From the NCBI RefSeq assembly GCF_012277075.1, contig NZ_JAAXMT010000005.1, forward strand, positions 536,008 through 600,007: a stretch of DNA of 64,000 nucleotides. Direction: 5' to 3'. The DNA is from Streptococcus alactolyticus. Lineage in GTDB: Bacteria > Bacillota > Bacilli > Lactobacillales > Streptococcaceae. Below the pieces are notes generated by a model. The model made no database searches. It saw only the letters and a program-made list of their open reading frames with translations, and was not told the DNA's origin. Positions within the stretch are counted from its first letter, which is position 1, and each line of letters opens with the position of its first letter. This document shows positions 20,311 to 28,706 of the stretch, in pieces. A program made the position numbers and the translations under genes.

Positions 20311-21699
20311 TTACTGAACTTCTGCGAGCTGGCGAACATCAACAAATTGGCCTGCAATAGCTGCCGCTGCCGCCATGGCTGGACTGCACAGGTGCGTTCT
20401 AGCCCCAAAACCTTGTCGCCCTTCAAAATTACGATTGCTGGTTGATGCACAATGCACCCCTTCTGGAACGTGGTCTGGATTCATGCCGAGACACATCGAA
20501 CACCCTGGTTCTCGCCACTCAAAGCCAGCTTCTTTAAAAATAACATCAAGCCCCAAGCGCTCTGCCTCTTGTTTGACAGGACGTGACCCAGGAACAACGA
20601 TAGCGGTCAAATTGGGTGCGATGTGTTTGCCTTTGACAATTTTAGCGGCTAATTCAAGGTCTGACAGGCGGGCATTGGTACAAGACCCAATAAACACATA
20701 ACCTAAATCAATATCTTCTGCCTTATCGCCAGGCTGCATTCCCATGTAACGATAAGCGCGCTCGTCATTGATGTCTTTAATGGCTGGGAAAGGTTGCCCA
20801 AAAGCAACGCCCATTTCTGGATTGGTGCCCCAAGTCACCATCGGTGCTAGTTCTGACACATCAATGGTAATCACCTTGTCATAAGTCGCGTCAGGGTCTG
20901 AAACCAAGTTTTTCCAATCTGCGACAGCTTCTTCAAATGCTTCCCCTTTTGGTGCGGCTTCTCGTCCTTTGACATAATCAAAGGTTTTTTGGTCAGGATT
21001 CATCAAGCCCATCTTAGCCCCAAACTCAATCGACATATTGGCAATGGTCATGCGTTCGTCCATCGATAAGGCATCAATGGCTTCCCCGCAATATTCAACC
21101 GCATAACCCACACCAGCATCAACACCGTATTGAGCAATCAAAGCTAGAATAAAGTCTTTTGAATACACCCCTCTTTGCGGTTTTCCGACAAATTCCACCT
21201 TCATTTTTTTAGGTTTTACTTGCCAAATACATTGCGTGGCAAATACGTGCTCTACTTCTGAAGTCCCAATACCAAAGGCAATCGCTCCAAAAGCACCATG
21301 TGTCGCCGTGTGACTATCCCCACAAACGATGAATTTTCCTGGCTGACTGCGACCTATTTCAGGCCCAACCATGTGAACAATTCCCTGACGTTCGCTGCCG
21401 TGCGTCGCCGCATCAATACCAAATTCCGCAACGTTTTTAGCCAAGATATCAATTTGATTTTTAGAAATCAAATCACGAATGTTAAAAATATCCACCGTTG
21501 GCACATTGTGGTCTGTTGTTCCAAAGGTTAAATCTGGACGGCGCACCTTGCGACCTGCATCCCTCAGCCCTTGAAAAGCCTGCGGACTAGTCACCTCATG
21601 AATATAATGCTGGTCAACATACATGAGTTGCGGCTCGCCCTCTTTTCCTGTCACCACATGACGCTCCCAAAGTTTATCAAAAATCGATTTTCCGCTCAT
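20311..21699 (-). CDS. leuC: 3-isopropylmalate dehydratase large subunit LeuC
   Basis: 462 residues from [15 protein letters not shown]. Aconitase-family [4Fe-4S] enzyme; the iron-sulfur ligands are the cysteine of [10 protein letters not shown] and the pair in [33 protein letters not shown] is also typical. A GTG four codons upstream keeps the frame open, but GGAGG with a 5-nt spacer points to the ATG at 21697-21699. Partner of LeuD directly downstream. Confidence 0.96.
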   Translation of the reverse strand: MSGKSIFDKLWERHVVTGKEGEPQLMYVDQHYIHEVTSPQAFQGLRDAGRKVRRPDLTFGTTDHNVPTVDIFNIRDLISKNQIDILAKNVAEFGIDAATHGSERQGIVHMVGPEIGRSQPGKFIVCGDSHTATHGAFGAIAFGIGTSEVEHVFATQCIWQVKPKKMKVEFVGKPQRGVYSKDFILALIAQYGVDAGVGYAVEYCGEAIDALSMDERMTIANMSIEFGAKMGLMNPDQKTFDYVKGREAAPKGEAFEEAVADWKNLVSDPDATYDKVITIDVSELAPMVTWGTNPEMGVAFGQPFPAIKDINDERAYRYMGMQPGDKAEDIDLGYVFIGSCTNARLSDLELAAKIVKGKHIAPNLTAIVVPGSRPVKQEAERLGLDVIFKEAGFEWREPGCSMCLGMNPDHVPEGVHCASTSNRNFEGRQGFGARTHLCSPAMAAAAAIAGQFVDVRQLAEVQ

Positions 21700-21742
21700 T
21701 TCAACCTCCACTTTCCTTTATTACATTCCCTTTAAATACCCC

Positions 21743-22021
21743 TTATCGCCATAGCCAGACAAGCCAGTACAAAAAGGCTATATCTCCTAACAAACCCAAG
21801 TACCAAACTAGTCTGAAATACCTGTTTCGTGTCTTGTGGCGAAAGACTTTTCCACCTAGAAAGGCGCCTATTCCTCCCAAGAAAAGACTTTCCAAAAGCA
21901 AGGTTTTCTCTGAAATCCGCCAAGAACCACGCCTTGCCCTCCTCTTATCCAAACCATAGCTGGCAAAAACGAGGCTATTCCACAACACAAACAGGAGAAA
22001 AACAACGACTTTAGTGCTCAT
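21743..22021 (-). CDS. DUF1294 small membrane protein inside the leu operon
   Basis: 92 residues. There are hydrophobic segments at about 4-22, 42-58 and 68-90, and a conserved FASYGLDKRRARRGSWRISEKTLLLESLFLGG block typical of DUF1294. GGxxGAxLGGKVFRHKT is seen in the middle. Function unknown. Its ATG overlaps the leuB stop (ATGA), so it is translated from the leu mRNA. It is not a known leucine-pathway enzyme. The leuC start lies 43 bases beyond its stop. Confidence 0.85.
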   Translation of the reverse strand: MSTKVVVFLLFVLWNSLVFASYGLDKRRARRGSWRISEKTLLLESLFLGGIGAFLGGKVFRHKTRNRYFRLVWYLGLLGDIAFLYWLVWLWR

Positions 22022-23055
22022 AGATTGGCAATAATCGCGGCGGTCATATCAGCCGTTGAAGCCGTTCCACCCAAATCTCGTGTCAAAATCCCTTGATTGA
22101 AAGTCTTATCTACCGCATTTTCAATCAATTCTGCTCCAGCCACTTCGCCAAAACTCTCACGCAACATCATGGCAACAGACAAAATCATGCTAACAGGATT
22201 GGCAATGCCCTGCCCTGCAATATCTGGCGCTGAGCCGTGAATGGGTTCGTAAAGGCTTGGCCCTTTGTCCGAATGGCTGGCTGATGGCATCACGCCCAAA
22301 GTTCCAGGCAAAACGCTGGATTCGTCAGACAAAATATCCCCAAAAAGATTTTCTGTCACCACCACATCAAAACGCGACGGATTGGTAATCATAATCATGG
22401 CTGCGCTGTCCACCAATTGGTGTTCCAAGGTAACGTCTGGAAATTCTGTGGCTACTTCTTCAGCAATCTGGCGCCACAATTTAGACGTTGCCAAAACATT
22501 TTGCTTGTCAATGCTGGTCACTTTCTTGCCACGAAATTGTGCCAATTCAAAAGCCTTGCGGATAATACGACGAATTTCATGAGCAGAATAATCGTTAATA
22601 TCACGGGCAGAATCGTCATTCAGCTGGTGTTCACCAAAATAAATGCCCCCTGTCAATTCACGCACCACTATAAAATCAACACCGTCAATGCGCTCTGGTT
22701 TTAAAGGCGACAAGTGCTTCAAAGCATCAAAAATCCGAACAGGACGGATATTGGCAAACAGTTGCAATTCCTTACGAATGGCCAATAAACCTTGTTCTGG
22801 ACTAACTGGAGCCTTGTCATACTTAGGACCGCCGATAGCAGCCAGTAAAATAGCATCCGCTGACTTGGCAGCTGCCAAGGTTTCTTCAGGAAGTGGATGT
22901 CCAACAGCGTCAATTCCTGTACCGCCAAATGGCTTGGCATCAATCTCATAAGCAAAATCAATTCTTGCAGCAACGGCTTTAAGAACTTCCAGACCTGCTG
23001 CCATAATTTCTGGACCGATACCATCACCAGCAAGTGTCACAATTTTTTTTGTCAT
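22018..23055 (-). CDS. leuB: 3-isopropylmalate dehydrogenase LeuB
   Basis: 345 residues. It oxidatively decarboxylates 3-isopropylmalate with NAD+. GDGIGPEIMAAGLEVLKAVA at the N-terminus, FIVVRELTGGIYFG (substrate Arg) and NLFGDILSDESSVLPGTLG with the metal-binding Asp residues are seen. The NAD-type loop GSAPDIAGQGIANP near residue 275 is normal. SD GAGGGAG-like upstream. Second gene of the leu operon. Confidence 0.96.
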   Translation of the reverse strand: MTKKIVTLAGDGIGPEIMAAGLEVLKAVAARIDFAYEIDAKPFGGTGIDAVGHPLPEETLAAAKSADAILLAAIGGPKYDKAPVSPEQGLLAIRKELQLFANIRPVRIFDALKHLSPLKPERIDGVDFIVVRELTGGIYFGEHQLNDDSARDINDYSAHEIRRIIRKAFELAQFRGKKVTSIDKQNVLATSKLWRQIAEEVATEFPDVTLEHQLVDSAAMIMITNPSRFDVVVTENLFGDILSDESSVLPGTLGVMPSASHSDKGPSLYEPIHGSAPDIAGQGIANPVSMILSVAMMLRESFGEVAGAELIENAVDKTFNQGILTRDLGGTASTADMTAAIIANL

Positions 23056-23099
23056 AGCTAAACTCCCTCAGTCAAGATTACCCTTTTTGTTATGGCTGA

Positions 23100-24662
23100 T
23101 TAGTTTGTTGGCAAATCACGAAATGAAATGATTTGACCAATTTCACCCATATTTTCTTTTTGAACAAGCGTGTTAGCATTAATGTAAGCCAGCGCCCCAG
23201 CTTTCAACACATCAAAATCAATTCCTGACGCATTGAAAATAGTGCCTGTATCTGTATTTTCAATGGAAACTGACACACGCGCCTGAGAATCAATGCCATC
23301 AGTCACAGCGTCCATGGTGTAGCTAAGCAGACGCACATTTTGGTGGAAGAATTTATCCACAGCATTGTAAATAGCTTCAACAGAACCTTTACCGTCAGCA
23401 ACAACCTCTACTTCATCAGCGTCAGCATTGGCCATCACAACCGCCGCTGTCACCGTATCGTCCGTATTTGACGATAATTTTAAATCGCCAAAATGGAAGC
23501 CTTCAGGATTTTCAATTTCCGTACCTGCCACCAAGGCTCTGATATCGTCATCGGTAATCTCATTTTTCTTGTCTGCCAATTGTTTAAATTTCGCAAAAAG
23601 TGGAACGATTTCAGATTCTTCAAAGGTCAATTCCAGCTCCTTTAATTTTTCAATGAAGGCATGACGACCTGATAATTTTCCAAGTGGAAGCGAATTGTGC
23701 TTGACGCCGACCAATTCAGGAGTGATGATTTCATAGGTTAATGGGTTTTTAAGCACACCGTCTTGATGAATACCTGATTCATGAGAGAAGGCATTGCCAC
23801 CCACCACAGCTTTATTTTTAGGAATCGGAATACCTGAAAAACGCGAAATCAATTCTGACGTATTAACCGTTTCATTTAACACAATATCAGACGTGGCTTG
23901 ATAATAATCTTCGCGAATGTTGAGAGCAACAGCCACTTCTTCCAGAGCTACATTACCAGCTCGTTCTCCAATGCCATTGACCGTACCTTCCACACGCCCA
24001 GCACCGTTTTTAATAGCTGCAAGGGTATTTGCCGTTGCCATGCCAAGGTCATCGTGACAATGCGGGCTAAAGATAATCTCACGGTCTGAGGCCGTATTTT
24101 CAATCAAATATTTGAAAATATAGCCGTATTCTTCGGGTGTGGTGAAACCAACTGTGTCAGGAATATTGATATAAGTTGCTCCAGCATCAACCGCTGTTTG
24201 AACCACTTGCAGCAAGTAATCCAGTTCTGTTCGTGTCGCATCTTCTGGCGAAAACTCCACCACCTCAAATTTGCTACGAGCATAGGTCACGTGTTCCTTG
24301 ATAATTTCAAGAATTTCCTCTTTAGATTTTTTCAGTTTGTATTCGCGGTGAATAGGACTGGTCGCAATGAAAACGTGGCATTGTGGGTATTTCGCATCTT
24401 TTAAGGCTTCATAGCAAGCATCAATATCTGATTTTACCGAACGTGCCAAACCAGACACAGCTGTTTTTGTCATGACTTGGGCAATTTGACGAACCGCTTC
24501 AAATGAATCAGGACTTGCAGCTGGAAAACCTGCTTCGATAGACGCAATCCCCCAGCGTTCCAATTGCTTGGCAATCGCCACTTTTTCCTTAATGGAAAAA
24601 TTAACACCTGGGGTTTGTTCCCCATCACGAAGAGTTGTATCAAGAAATTCAATAGAACGCAT
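23100..24662 (-). CDS. leuA: 2-isopropylmalate synthase LeuA
   Basis: 520 residues. It condenses acetyl-CoA with 2-oxoisovalerate, the first step of leucine synthesis. The TIM barrel begins [19 protein letters not shown] (metal Asp) and carries [21 protein letters not shown] with the HxH metal ligands. [20 protein letters not shown] follows. The C-terminal regulatory domain (about 390-510) is present, so leucine feedback inhibition is likely. It is the first structural gene; the leader holds a leucine-rich peptide and a terminator. Confidence 0.96.
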   Translation of the reverse strand: MRSIEFLDTTLRDGEQTPGVNFSIKEKVAIAKQLERWGIASIEAGFPAASPDSFEAVRQIAQVMTKTAVSGLARSVKSDIDACYEALKDAKYPQCHVFIATSPIHREYKLKKSKEEILEIIKEHVTYARSKFEVVEFSPEDATRTELDYLLQVVQTAVDAGATYINIPDTVGFTTPEEYGYIFKYLIENTASDREIIFSPHCHDDLGMATANTLAAIKNGAGRVEGTVNGIGERAGNVALEEVAVALNIREDYYQATSDIVLNETVNTSELISRFSGIPIPKNKAVVGGNAFSHESGIHQDGVLKNPLTYEIITPELVGVKHNSLPLGKLSGRHAFIEKLKELELTFEESEIVPLFAKFKQLADKKNEITDDDIRALVAGTEIENPEGFHFGDLKLSSNTDDTVTAAVVMANADADEVEVVADGKGSVEAIYNAVDKFFHQNVRLLSYTMDAVTDGIDSQARVSVSIENTDTGTIFNASGIDFDVLKAGALAYINANTLVQKENMGEIGQIISFRDLPTN

Positions 24663-24708
24663 AAAAACCTCTTTCTAAAAACGTGCACAATCACGAATAA
24701 ACTAACTA

Positions 24709-24742
24709 AAAAAACATCTCACTATCCAGCGAGATGTTTTTT
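24709..24742 (-). terminator. leu operon attenuator (terminator ahead of leuA)
   Basis: Minus strand AACATCTC, a 10-nt loop, GAGATGTT, then TTTTTAG. It lies between the leader peptide stop and leuA, 46 bases before the start codon, so it must be bypassed for the operon to be expressed. Confidence 0.85.
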
Positions 24743-24762
24743 CCCGCTTGGTAAACCAAACA

Positions 24763-24791
24763 GGACTAATGCTTTCCTGCTGCATTAGCCC
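24763..24791 (-). promoter_or_regulatory. Leader hairpin covering the leu leader-peptide stop
   Basis: Minus strand GGGCTAATGC pairs with GCATTAGTCC (one G-U) around a 9-nt loop. The TAA stop of the leader peptide sits in the 5' arm. A ribosome stalled on the upstream Leu codons or resting at the stop would change which hairpin forms, as expected of a pause or protector element. Confidence 0.65.
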
Positions 24792-24832
24792 CCCTGTCGC
24801 AATAGCAAAACTGTCATTTCTGCGAATACCAT
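24785..24832 (-). CDS. leuL: leu operon leader peptide with tandem leucine codons
   Basis: 15 residues, MVFAEMTVLLLRQGG, then TAA. Codons 9-11 are TTG CTA TTG, three leucines in a row. The SD GAAAGGAAG stands 8-9 bases before the ATG. It lies about 30 nt after the predicted start site and immediately before a hairpin and a terminator, so ribosome position on the Leu codons should decide termination. A branched-chain leader of this type has been described for Lactococcus lactis, as I recall. The assignment rests on codon content and position. Confidence 0.72.
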   Translation of the reverse strand: MVFAEMTVLLLRQGG

Positions 24833-24867
24833 CGTTTGACTTCCTTTCAATGTTTTTCTTTTTTAAC

Positions 24868-24896
24868 ATCATACCCCTTTCTAAAATAAAAGTCAA
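24868..24896 (-). promoter_or_regulatory. leu operon promoter
   Basis: Minus strand TTGACT (24891-24896), a 17-nt spacer and TATGAT (24868-24873). Start site expected near 24861, giving a leader of about 200 nt. Confidence 0.8.
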
Positions 24897-24917
24897 CAGA
24901 ATAATCAAAATAAAATA

Positions 24918-24932
24918 AATTTTCTGACTTTT
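24918..24932. promoter_or_regulatory. Possible CodY box upstream of the leu promoter
   Basis: AATTTTCTGACTTTT matches the CodY consensus AATTTTCWGAAAATT at 12 of 15 positions. It lies about 20 bp upstream of the -35. CodY control of leucine genes is common in Firmicutes; three mismatches make this a weak call. Confidence 0.35.
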
Positions 24933-24938
24933 TACTGC

Positions 24939-24972
24939 AAAAAAAAGACAAACACAACAGGTGCTTGTCTTA
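24939..24972 (-). terminator. Terminator of udk
   Basis: Minus strand AAGACAAGCAC pairs with GTGTTTGTCTT, followed by TTTTTTGC. Directly after the udk stop. Confidence 0.85.
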
Positions 24973-24984
24973 ACTATTAATATA

Positions 24985-25605
24985 TTACTCCAAAATGGTT
25001 GAAATTTTCGTGTTAATCAAATCGATAGCCACAATGTTAGATGCCCCTTCTGGGATAATCAAGTCCGCATAACGTTTTGTTGGCTCGATAAATTGGTGAT
25101 ACATGGGTTTCACCACAGAAGTGTATTGGTCGATGACGCTATCAAGGCTGCGACCTCTTTCTTCCATATCACGTTTAATACGACGAATAATGCGAATATC
25201 GTCATCAGTATCCACAAAAATTTTAATATCCATCAACTCACGCAAGCGTTTATCTTCAAGCACCAAGATACCTTCCACAATAAAGACATCTTGGGGTTCT
25301 TGGCGGTAAGTTTTTTCACTACGTGTATGCAAGGTGTAATCGTAAATCGGAATATCCACAGGACGACCAGCAATGAGTTCATTGATGTGTTCAATCATCA
25401 AATCTGTGTCAAATGCTAGTGGGTGGTCATAATTGGTTGTCACACGTTCTTCAAAAGTCAAATGGCTTTGATCTTTGTAATACGAATCGTGCTGAATCAT
25501 TGAAATCTTTTGGTCTGTGAAATTAGCCAAAATCGCTTTTGAAACACTGGTTTTTCCGCCACCAGATCCACCAGTTACACCGATAATAATAGGTTTTTTA
25601 CGCAT
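24985..25605 (-). CDS. udk: Uridine kinase
   Basis: 206 residues. It phosphorylates uridine and cytidine in pyrimidine salvage. The P-loop is [17 protein letters not shown], followed by the substrate region [11 protein letters not shown] and NYDHPLAFD, and the lid block [21 protein letters not shown]. Length and order are standard. SD GGAG is 9 bases before the ATG. Monocistronic, divergent from the helicase gene. Confidence 0.96.
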   Translation of the reverse strand: MRKKPIIIGVTGGSGGGKTSVSKAILANFTDQKISMIQHDSYYKDQSHLTFEERVTTNYDHPLAFDTDLMIEHINELIAGRPVDIPIYDYTLHTRSEKTYRQEPQDVFIVEGILVLEDKRLRELMDIKIFVDTDDDIRIIRRIKRDMEERGRSLDSVIDQYTSVVKPMYHQFIEPTKRYADLIIPEGASNIVAIDLINTKISTILE

Positions 25606-25715
25606 TTACTACTCCAAAACAAATATATTCTTATCTATTCTACACTATTTTTGTTATTTTTCAACTATTGAAAACTCTTACTTGGCCTTGAAATCCAAAA
25701 AGATACCCTTTTCTA

Positions 25716-25724
25716 TGGTATAAT
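25716..25724 (+). promoter_or_regulatory. Helicase gene promoter (extended -10)
   Basis: TGG-TATAAT, 33 bases before the start codon, with AAAAGG as SD. No clear -35. Confidence 0.6.
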
Positions 25725-25757
25725 GGAATAAAGATTACACATTAGAAAAGGCATGCT

Positions 25758-26840
25758 ATGATTTCACAATTTCCAAATGTCTGGCAAGACCAACTTGCCA
25801 AGGCACAAATAACTGAACTAACCGCTATTCAACAACAGGTTTTTGAGCCCATTTCACAAGGGGACAATGTGCTTGGAATTAGCCCAACTGGTACAGGAAA
25901 AACCCTGGCTTATCTCTTGCCAGCCTTGTTAAAACTCAAACCAAAAAAAGCACAACAACTCTTGATTTTAGCCCCAAATACTGAATTAGCTGGGCAATTG
26001 TTTGATGTGACCAAAACATGGGCTGAGCCGCTAAATCTAACCGCACAACTCTTTATTTCAGGTTCTAGCCAAAAACGCCAAATTGAACGCCTGAAAAAAG
26101 GGCCTGAAATCCTCATCGGAACGCCGGGCCGTATTTTTGAATTGGTTAAACTCAAAAAAATCAAAATGATGTCTGTGGATACGATTGTTTTGGATGAATT
26201 TGACGAGTTGCTTAGCGATTCTCAGTACCATTTTGTAAACAGCATCGTGCACCGAGTACCACGTGACCACCAGATGATTTACATGAGTGCGACTAATCAA
26301 GTCGATGTGGATGCCTTAGTGGAAAACACCATTTCCATTGATTTGTCAGAGCAGAAACTCGACCAGATTGCTCACTACTACATCACTGTTGATAAACGCG
26401 ACCGCCTAGATTTATTGCGTAAATTCTCCAATACTCCTGATTTTCGTGGTTTGGTCTTTTTCAACAACTTATCTGACCTAGGAGCTGCTGAGGAACGTTT
26501 GCAATTCAACCACGCTTCGGCGGTATCACTGGCTTCTGATGTCAATGTCAAATTCCGCAAGATCATCCTTGAAAAATTCAAAAACCATGAGATTTCACTG
26601 CTGTTGGCAACAGATTTAGTAGCACGAGGCATTGATATTGACAACTTAGAATGTGTCCTGAATTTTGACTTGGCTCGTGATAAGGAAACCTATACCCACC
26701 GTGCTGGACGAACAGGGCGTATGGGCAAGGCAGGTGTGGTTATCACGTTCATTACTCATCCTGAGGAACTCAAAAAACTGAAAAAATACGCATCTGTATC
26801 AGAAGTTTACCTCAAAAATCAAGAACTTCATCTCAAATAA
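25758..26840 (+). CDS. DEAD-box RNA helicase
   Basis: 360 residues, a minimal two-domain helicase without long extensions. Q-motif region FPNVWQDQLAKAQITELTAIQQQ, motif I GISPTGTGKTLAY, motif Ib GTPGRIFEL, motif II VLDEFDELL (DEFD in place of DEAD), motif III MSATNQ, motif V ATDLVARGIDI, motif VI HRAGRTGRMG. Such helicases act in ribosome assembly or mRNA turnover; the target is unknown. It is divergent from udk and ends at a strong terminator. Confidence 0.92.
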   Translation: MISQFPNVWQDQLAKAQITELTAIQQQVFEPISQGDNVLGISPTGTGKTLAYLLPALLKLKPKKAQQLLILAPNTELAGQLFDVTKTWAEPLNLTAQLFISGSSQKRQIERLKKGPEILIGTPGRIFELVKLKKIKMMSVDTIVLDEFDELLSDSQYHFVNSIVHRVPRDHQMIYMSATNQVDVDALVENTISIDLSEQKLDQIAHYYITVDKRDRLDLLRKFSNTPDFRGLVFFNNLSDLGAAEERLQFNHASAVSLASDVNVKFRKIILEKFKNHEISLLLATDLVARGIDIDNLECVLNFDLARDKETYTHRAGRTGRMGKAGVVITFITHPEELKKLKKYASVSEVYLKNQELHLK

Positions 26841-26844
26841 ACAC

Positions 26845-26878
26845 AATACCGCCCCAAACCTTGGAGGCGGTATTTTTA
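26845..26878. terminator. Terminator between the helicase and pckA
   Basis: AATACCGCC / GGCGGTATT with a 12-nt loop, followed by TTTAAAA on the plus strand. It also faces the 3' end of the converging pckA remnant. Confidence 0.85.
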
Positions 26879-26890
26879 AAACGTTTCTTA

Positions 26891-28535
26891 TCATTTCAAC
26901 TGATTAATCACTTTTTCCAAGCAAGAAATGGCTTCAACAGGTAGAGCAAATTTAGGATAATTTTGATTGAAAGAGAGCAAGAAATTCAATCGAATTTGCA
27001 TCCATGAACGAATGATTTGCTTGTACTGATTATCAAATGGATGAATAGGAAAATTCTCTAATTCTAAATATTCAAAAGTTTCAATCTGGCCAAAAAGTTT
27101 AAAAACCGCTCTGCTATCCACAATCTCTTCAATGGAGGCAATAGATGTTTCCTTAGAAATATCTTCAGACAGGTAAGAACCTGTATTGATAATATAACAA
27201 TCCACGCCACCTGAAAATAGCGAACGGAATTTTTGGTAATCTTCTACCAGCGGATAGACCCTGAAAGGATTGGCGAAAGGCTCAATCACCAGTGTTTGCT
27301 TGCCACTTTCGATATTCTCAGCACTTGAGCGCTTCGTCATCAAGGTGCAGCCCATCGTTGCTGCCATAATGGGGTCATTGATTTTCATGAGAGGCGGTAG
27401 CGAGTCGTCTTTCATAATCCAAAAAATAGCGTTAATAGGCTCTTTGACAACATCCACACGATTTGGTGTCGCAAAGCGTGACTTGACTGTTCGCCCATTG
27501 CCCATTGCGGATATCTTCGGTCATCAATTTTTTCCGACCATTATGGTCCAAGGTCACCCCACAATTTTGCACCGTTACAAAGAAATCTTGCTCGGGATGT
27601 CCCGTTGGGTAATCATTGGTTTTATCAAAATAAGACGGTTCTAAGGCGATAGATGAGCCATCTTTTTCAGAAATGATAAAAGCATCGTCGTGCAAAACTT
27701 TGATGTCGTATTTTCCATTATGCTTAGCGTGGGTCAAAGTCGATTTACCAGAACCAGACAAGCCAAAAAAGGATGCGACGTAATGCTGCTCGATATCTTT
27801 TCGTTGGAACATTTTCAAGCCACCATGGCAAGAAACGTATCCATTTCGTGCAGCCGTTCCCCAAGCCAAGGTCAAAGTGGCTTTTTTCAATTCTCCAAAG
27901 TAGTTCAATCCCAAAATCGCCACACAATTGTGATTGGTATCAAAATAAGCCAAACCATCTGGATAGTCAGGATGCGACCATTTAGGGTCAAAAAAGACAA
28001 AAATATCATCTTCGTCATACCGTTTGGAAACCTTCAAACGGTTTTTAAATTCCTCATCCAAAATTTGAAAATTCAGCAACCAAGAGTAGAGATTATTGAT
28101 TTCTTCTTCCGGCACCATCAAGTGGGCACGCACCATGAAATCCTCCTCTAGGCCCACGATAGCATCTGCCTTGTAAAAGGTGCGGCTATGTGCTTGATAC
28201 ACCGCACTTCTCACAATGGATAAAAGCCGTTCATCTTCTTCGGCATCCCTCCCATAAATGCGGCGCGCCTTAGCTGTTCGACCAACAATTGCCCCAGAAT
28301 TTGTCAATAAAACCCGAGCATATGAGGGTAACCCCAACTCCTTGGTATGAATGACAGACATATCTAAAATCACTGTTCCAGCAGCATTGGACGCCAACTG
28401 GTAAGCCTCCTCTAGAGTCTTGATAGGGTGCACTTGGTTTTCATAAAAAGCCGTTTCGACAATAGTTTTTAACGCAGAAAAATAAGGACTTGCTTTACGC
28501 ATCTCCGATGGTGAAAATTGATTACGTGTGACCAT
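26891..28535 (-). pseudogene. pckA: ATP-type phosphoenolpyruvate carboxykinase-like gene, frameshifted
   Basis: Two frames together make one PEP carboxykinase-like protein of about 545 residues. The N-terminal piece (28535 to about 27500) has YFGELKKATLTLAWGTAAR and the P-loop FFGLSGSGKSTLTHAK; the C-terminal piece (to 26891) continues RTVKSRFATPNRVDVVKEPIN. The break falls at a direct 7-bp tandem repeat (27493-27499 and 27500-27506, AATGGGC on the coding strand). Removing one copy restores EDIRNGRTVKSRFATPN. The enzyme would convert oxaloacetate to PEP. The start ATG 28533-28535 follows an AGGAGG SD. The rest of the frame is intact, so loss is recent, phase-variable, or a sequencing error. 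Confidence 0.85.
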
Positions 28536-28562
28536 TTTCCACCTCCTATTGTATGGTAACCC

Positions 28563-28592
28563 TATTCTACCACAAATGTATGCGTTTTCGCA
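28563..28592 (-). promoter_or_regulatory. pckA promoter with possible cre
   Basis: Minus strand TTGCGA, 18-nt spacer, TAGAAT with an upstream TG. CGAAAACGCATACA, overlapping the -35 and spacer, matches the CcpA cre at 12 of 14 positions. A gluconeogenic gene would be a fitting CcpA target. Confidence 0.45.
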
Positions 28593-28616
28593 ATAAAAAG
28601 TGCAATATTCTGTAAA

Positions 28617-28658
28617 AACGAAAAAAAGGATCACCTTTTCCATAAAATGATGATTCTT
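28617..28658 (-). terminator. Second terminator-like hairpin between gapN and pckA
   Basis: Minus strand AAGAATCATC pairs with GGTGATCCTT (one mismatch), followed by TTTTTTC. It comes after the gapN terminator and before the pckA promoter, so it is probably a back-up terminator. Confidence 0.6.
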
Positions 28659-28663
28659 TTCAC

Positions 28664-28702
28664 AAACAAAAAAGGGCGGAACACAAGCGTTCCAACCCTC
28701 AT
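28664..28702 (-). terminator. Terminator of gapN
   Basis: Minus strand AGGGTTGGAAC pairs with GTTCCGCCCT, followed by TTTTTTGTTTG. Close behind the gapN stop. Confidence 0.85.
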
Positions 28703-28706
28703 TCTT

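Noticed and set aside
21732..21923. 63-codon frame in the DUF1294 region
   Set aside because: The overlapping 92-codon frame has the family motif and the ATGA overlap with leuB.
24663..24860. T-box control of leuA
   Set aside because: No AGGGTGGNACCGCG-like stretch is present in the leader, unlike at alaS.
24702..24908. 68-codon open frame over the leu leader
   Set aside because: Its first codons overlap the -10 box, it has no leucine run, and it spans the terminator. The 15-residue leader in another frame has an SD and Leu codons.
27432..27510. Programmed frameshift in pckA
   Set aside because: There is no slippery heptamer or stimulatory structure; a simple 7-bp duplication explains the break.
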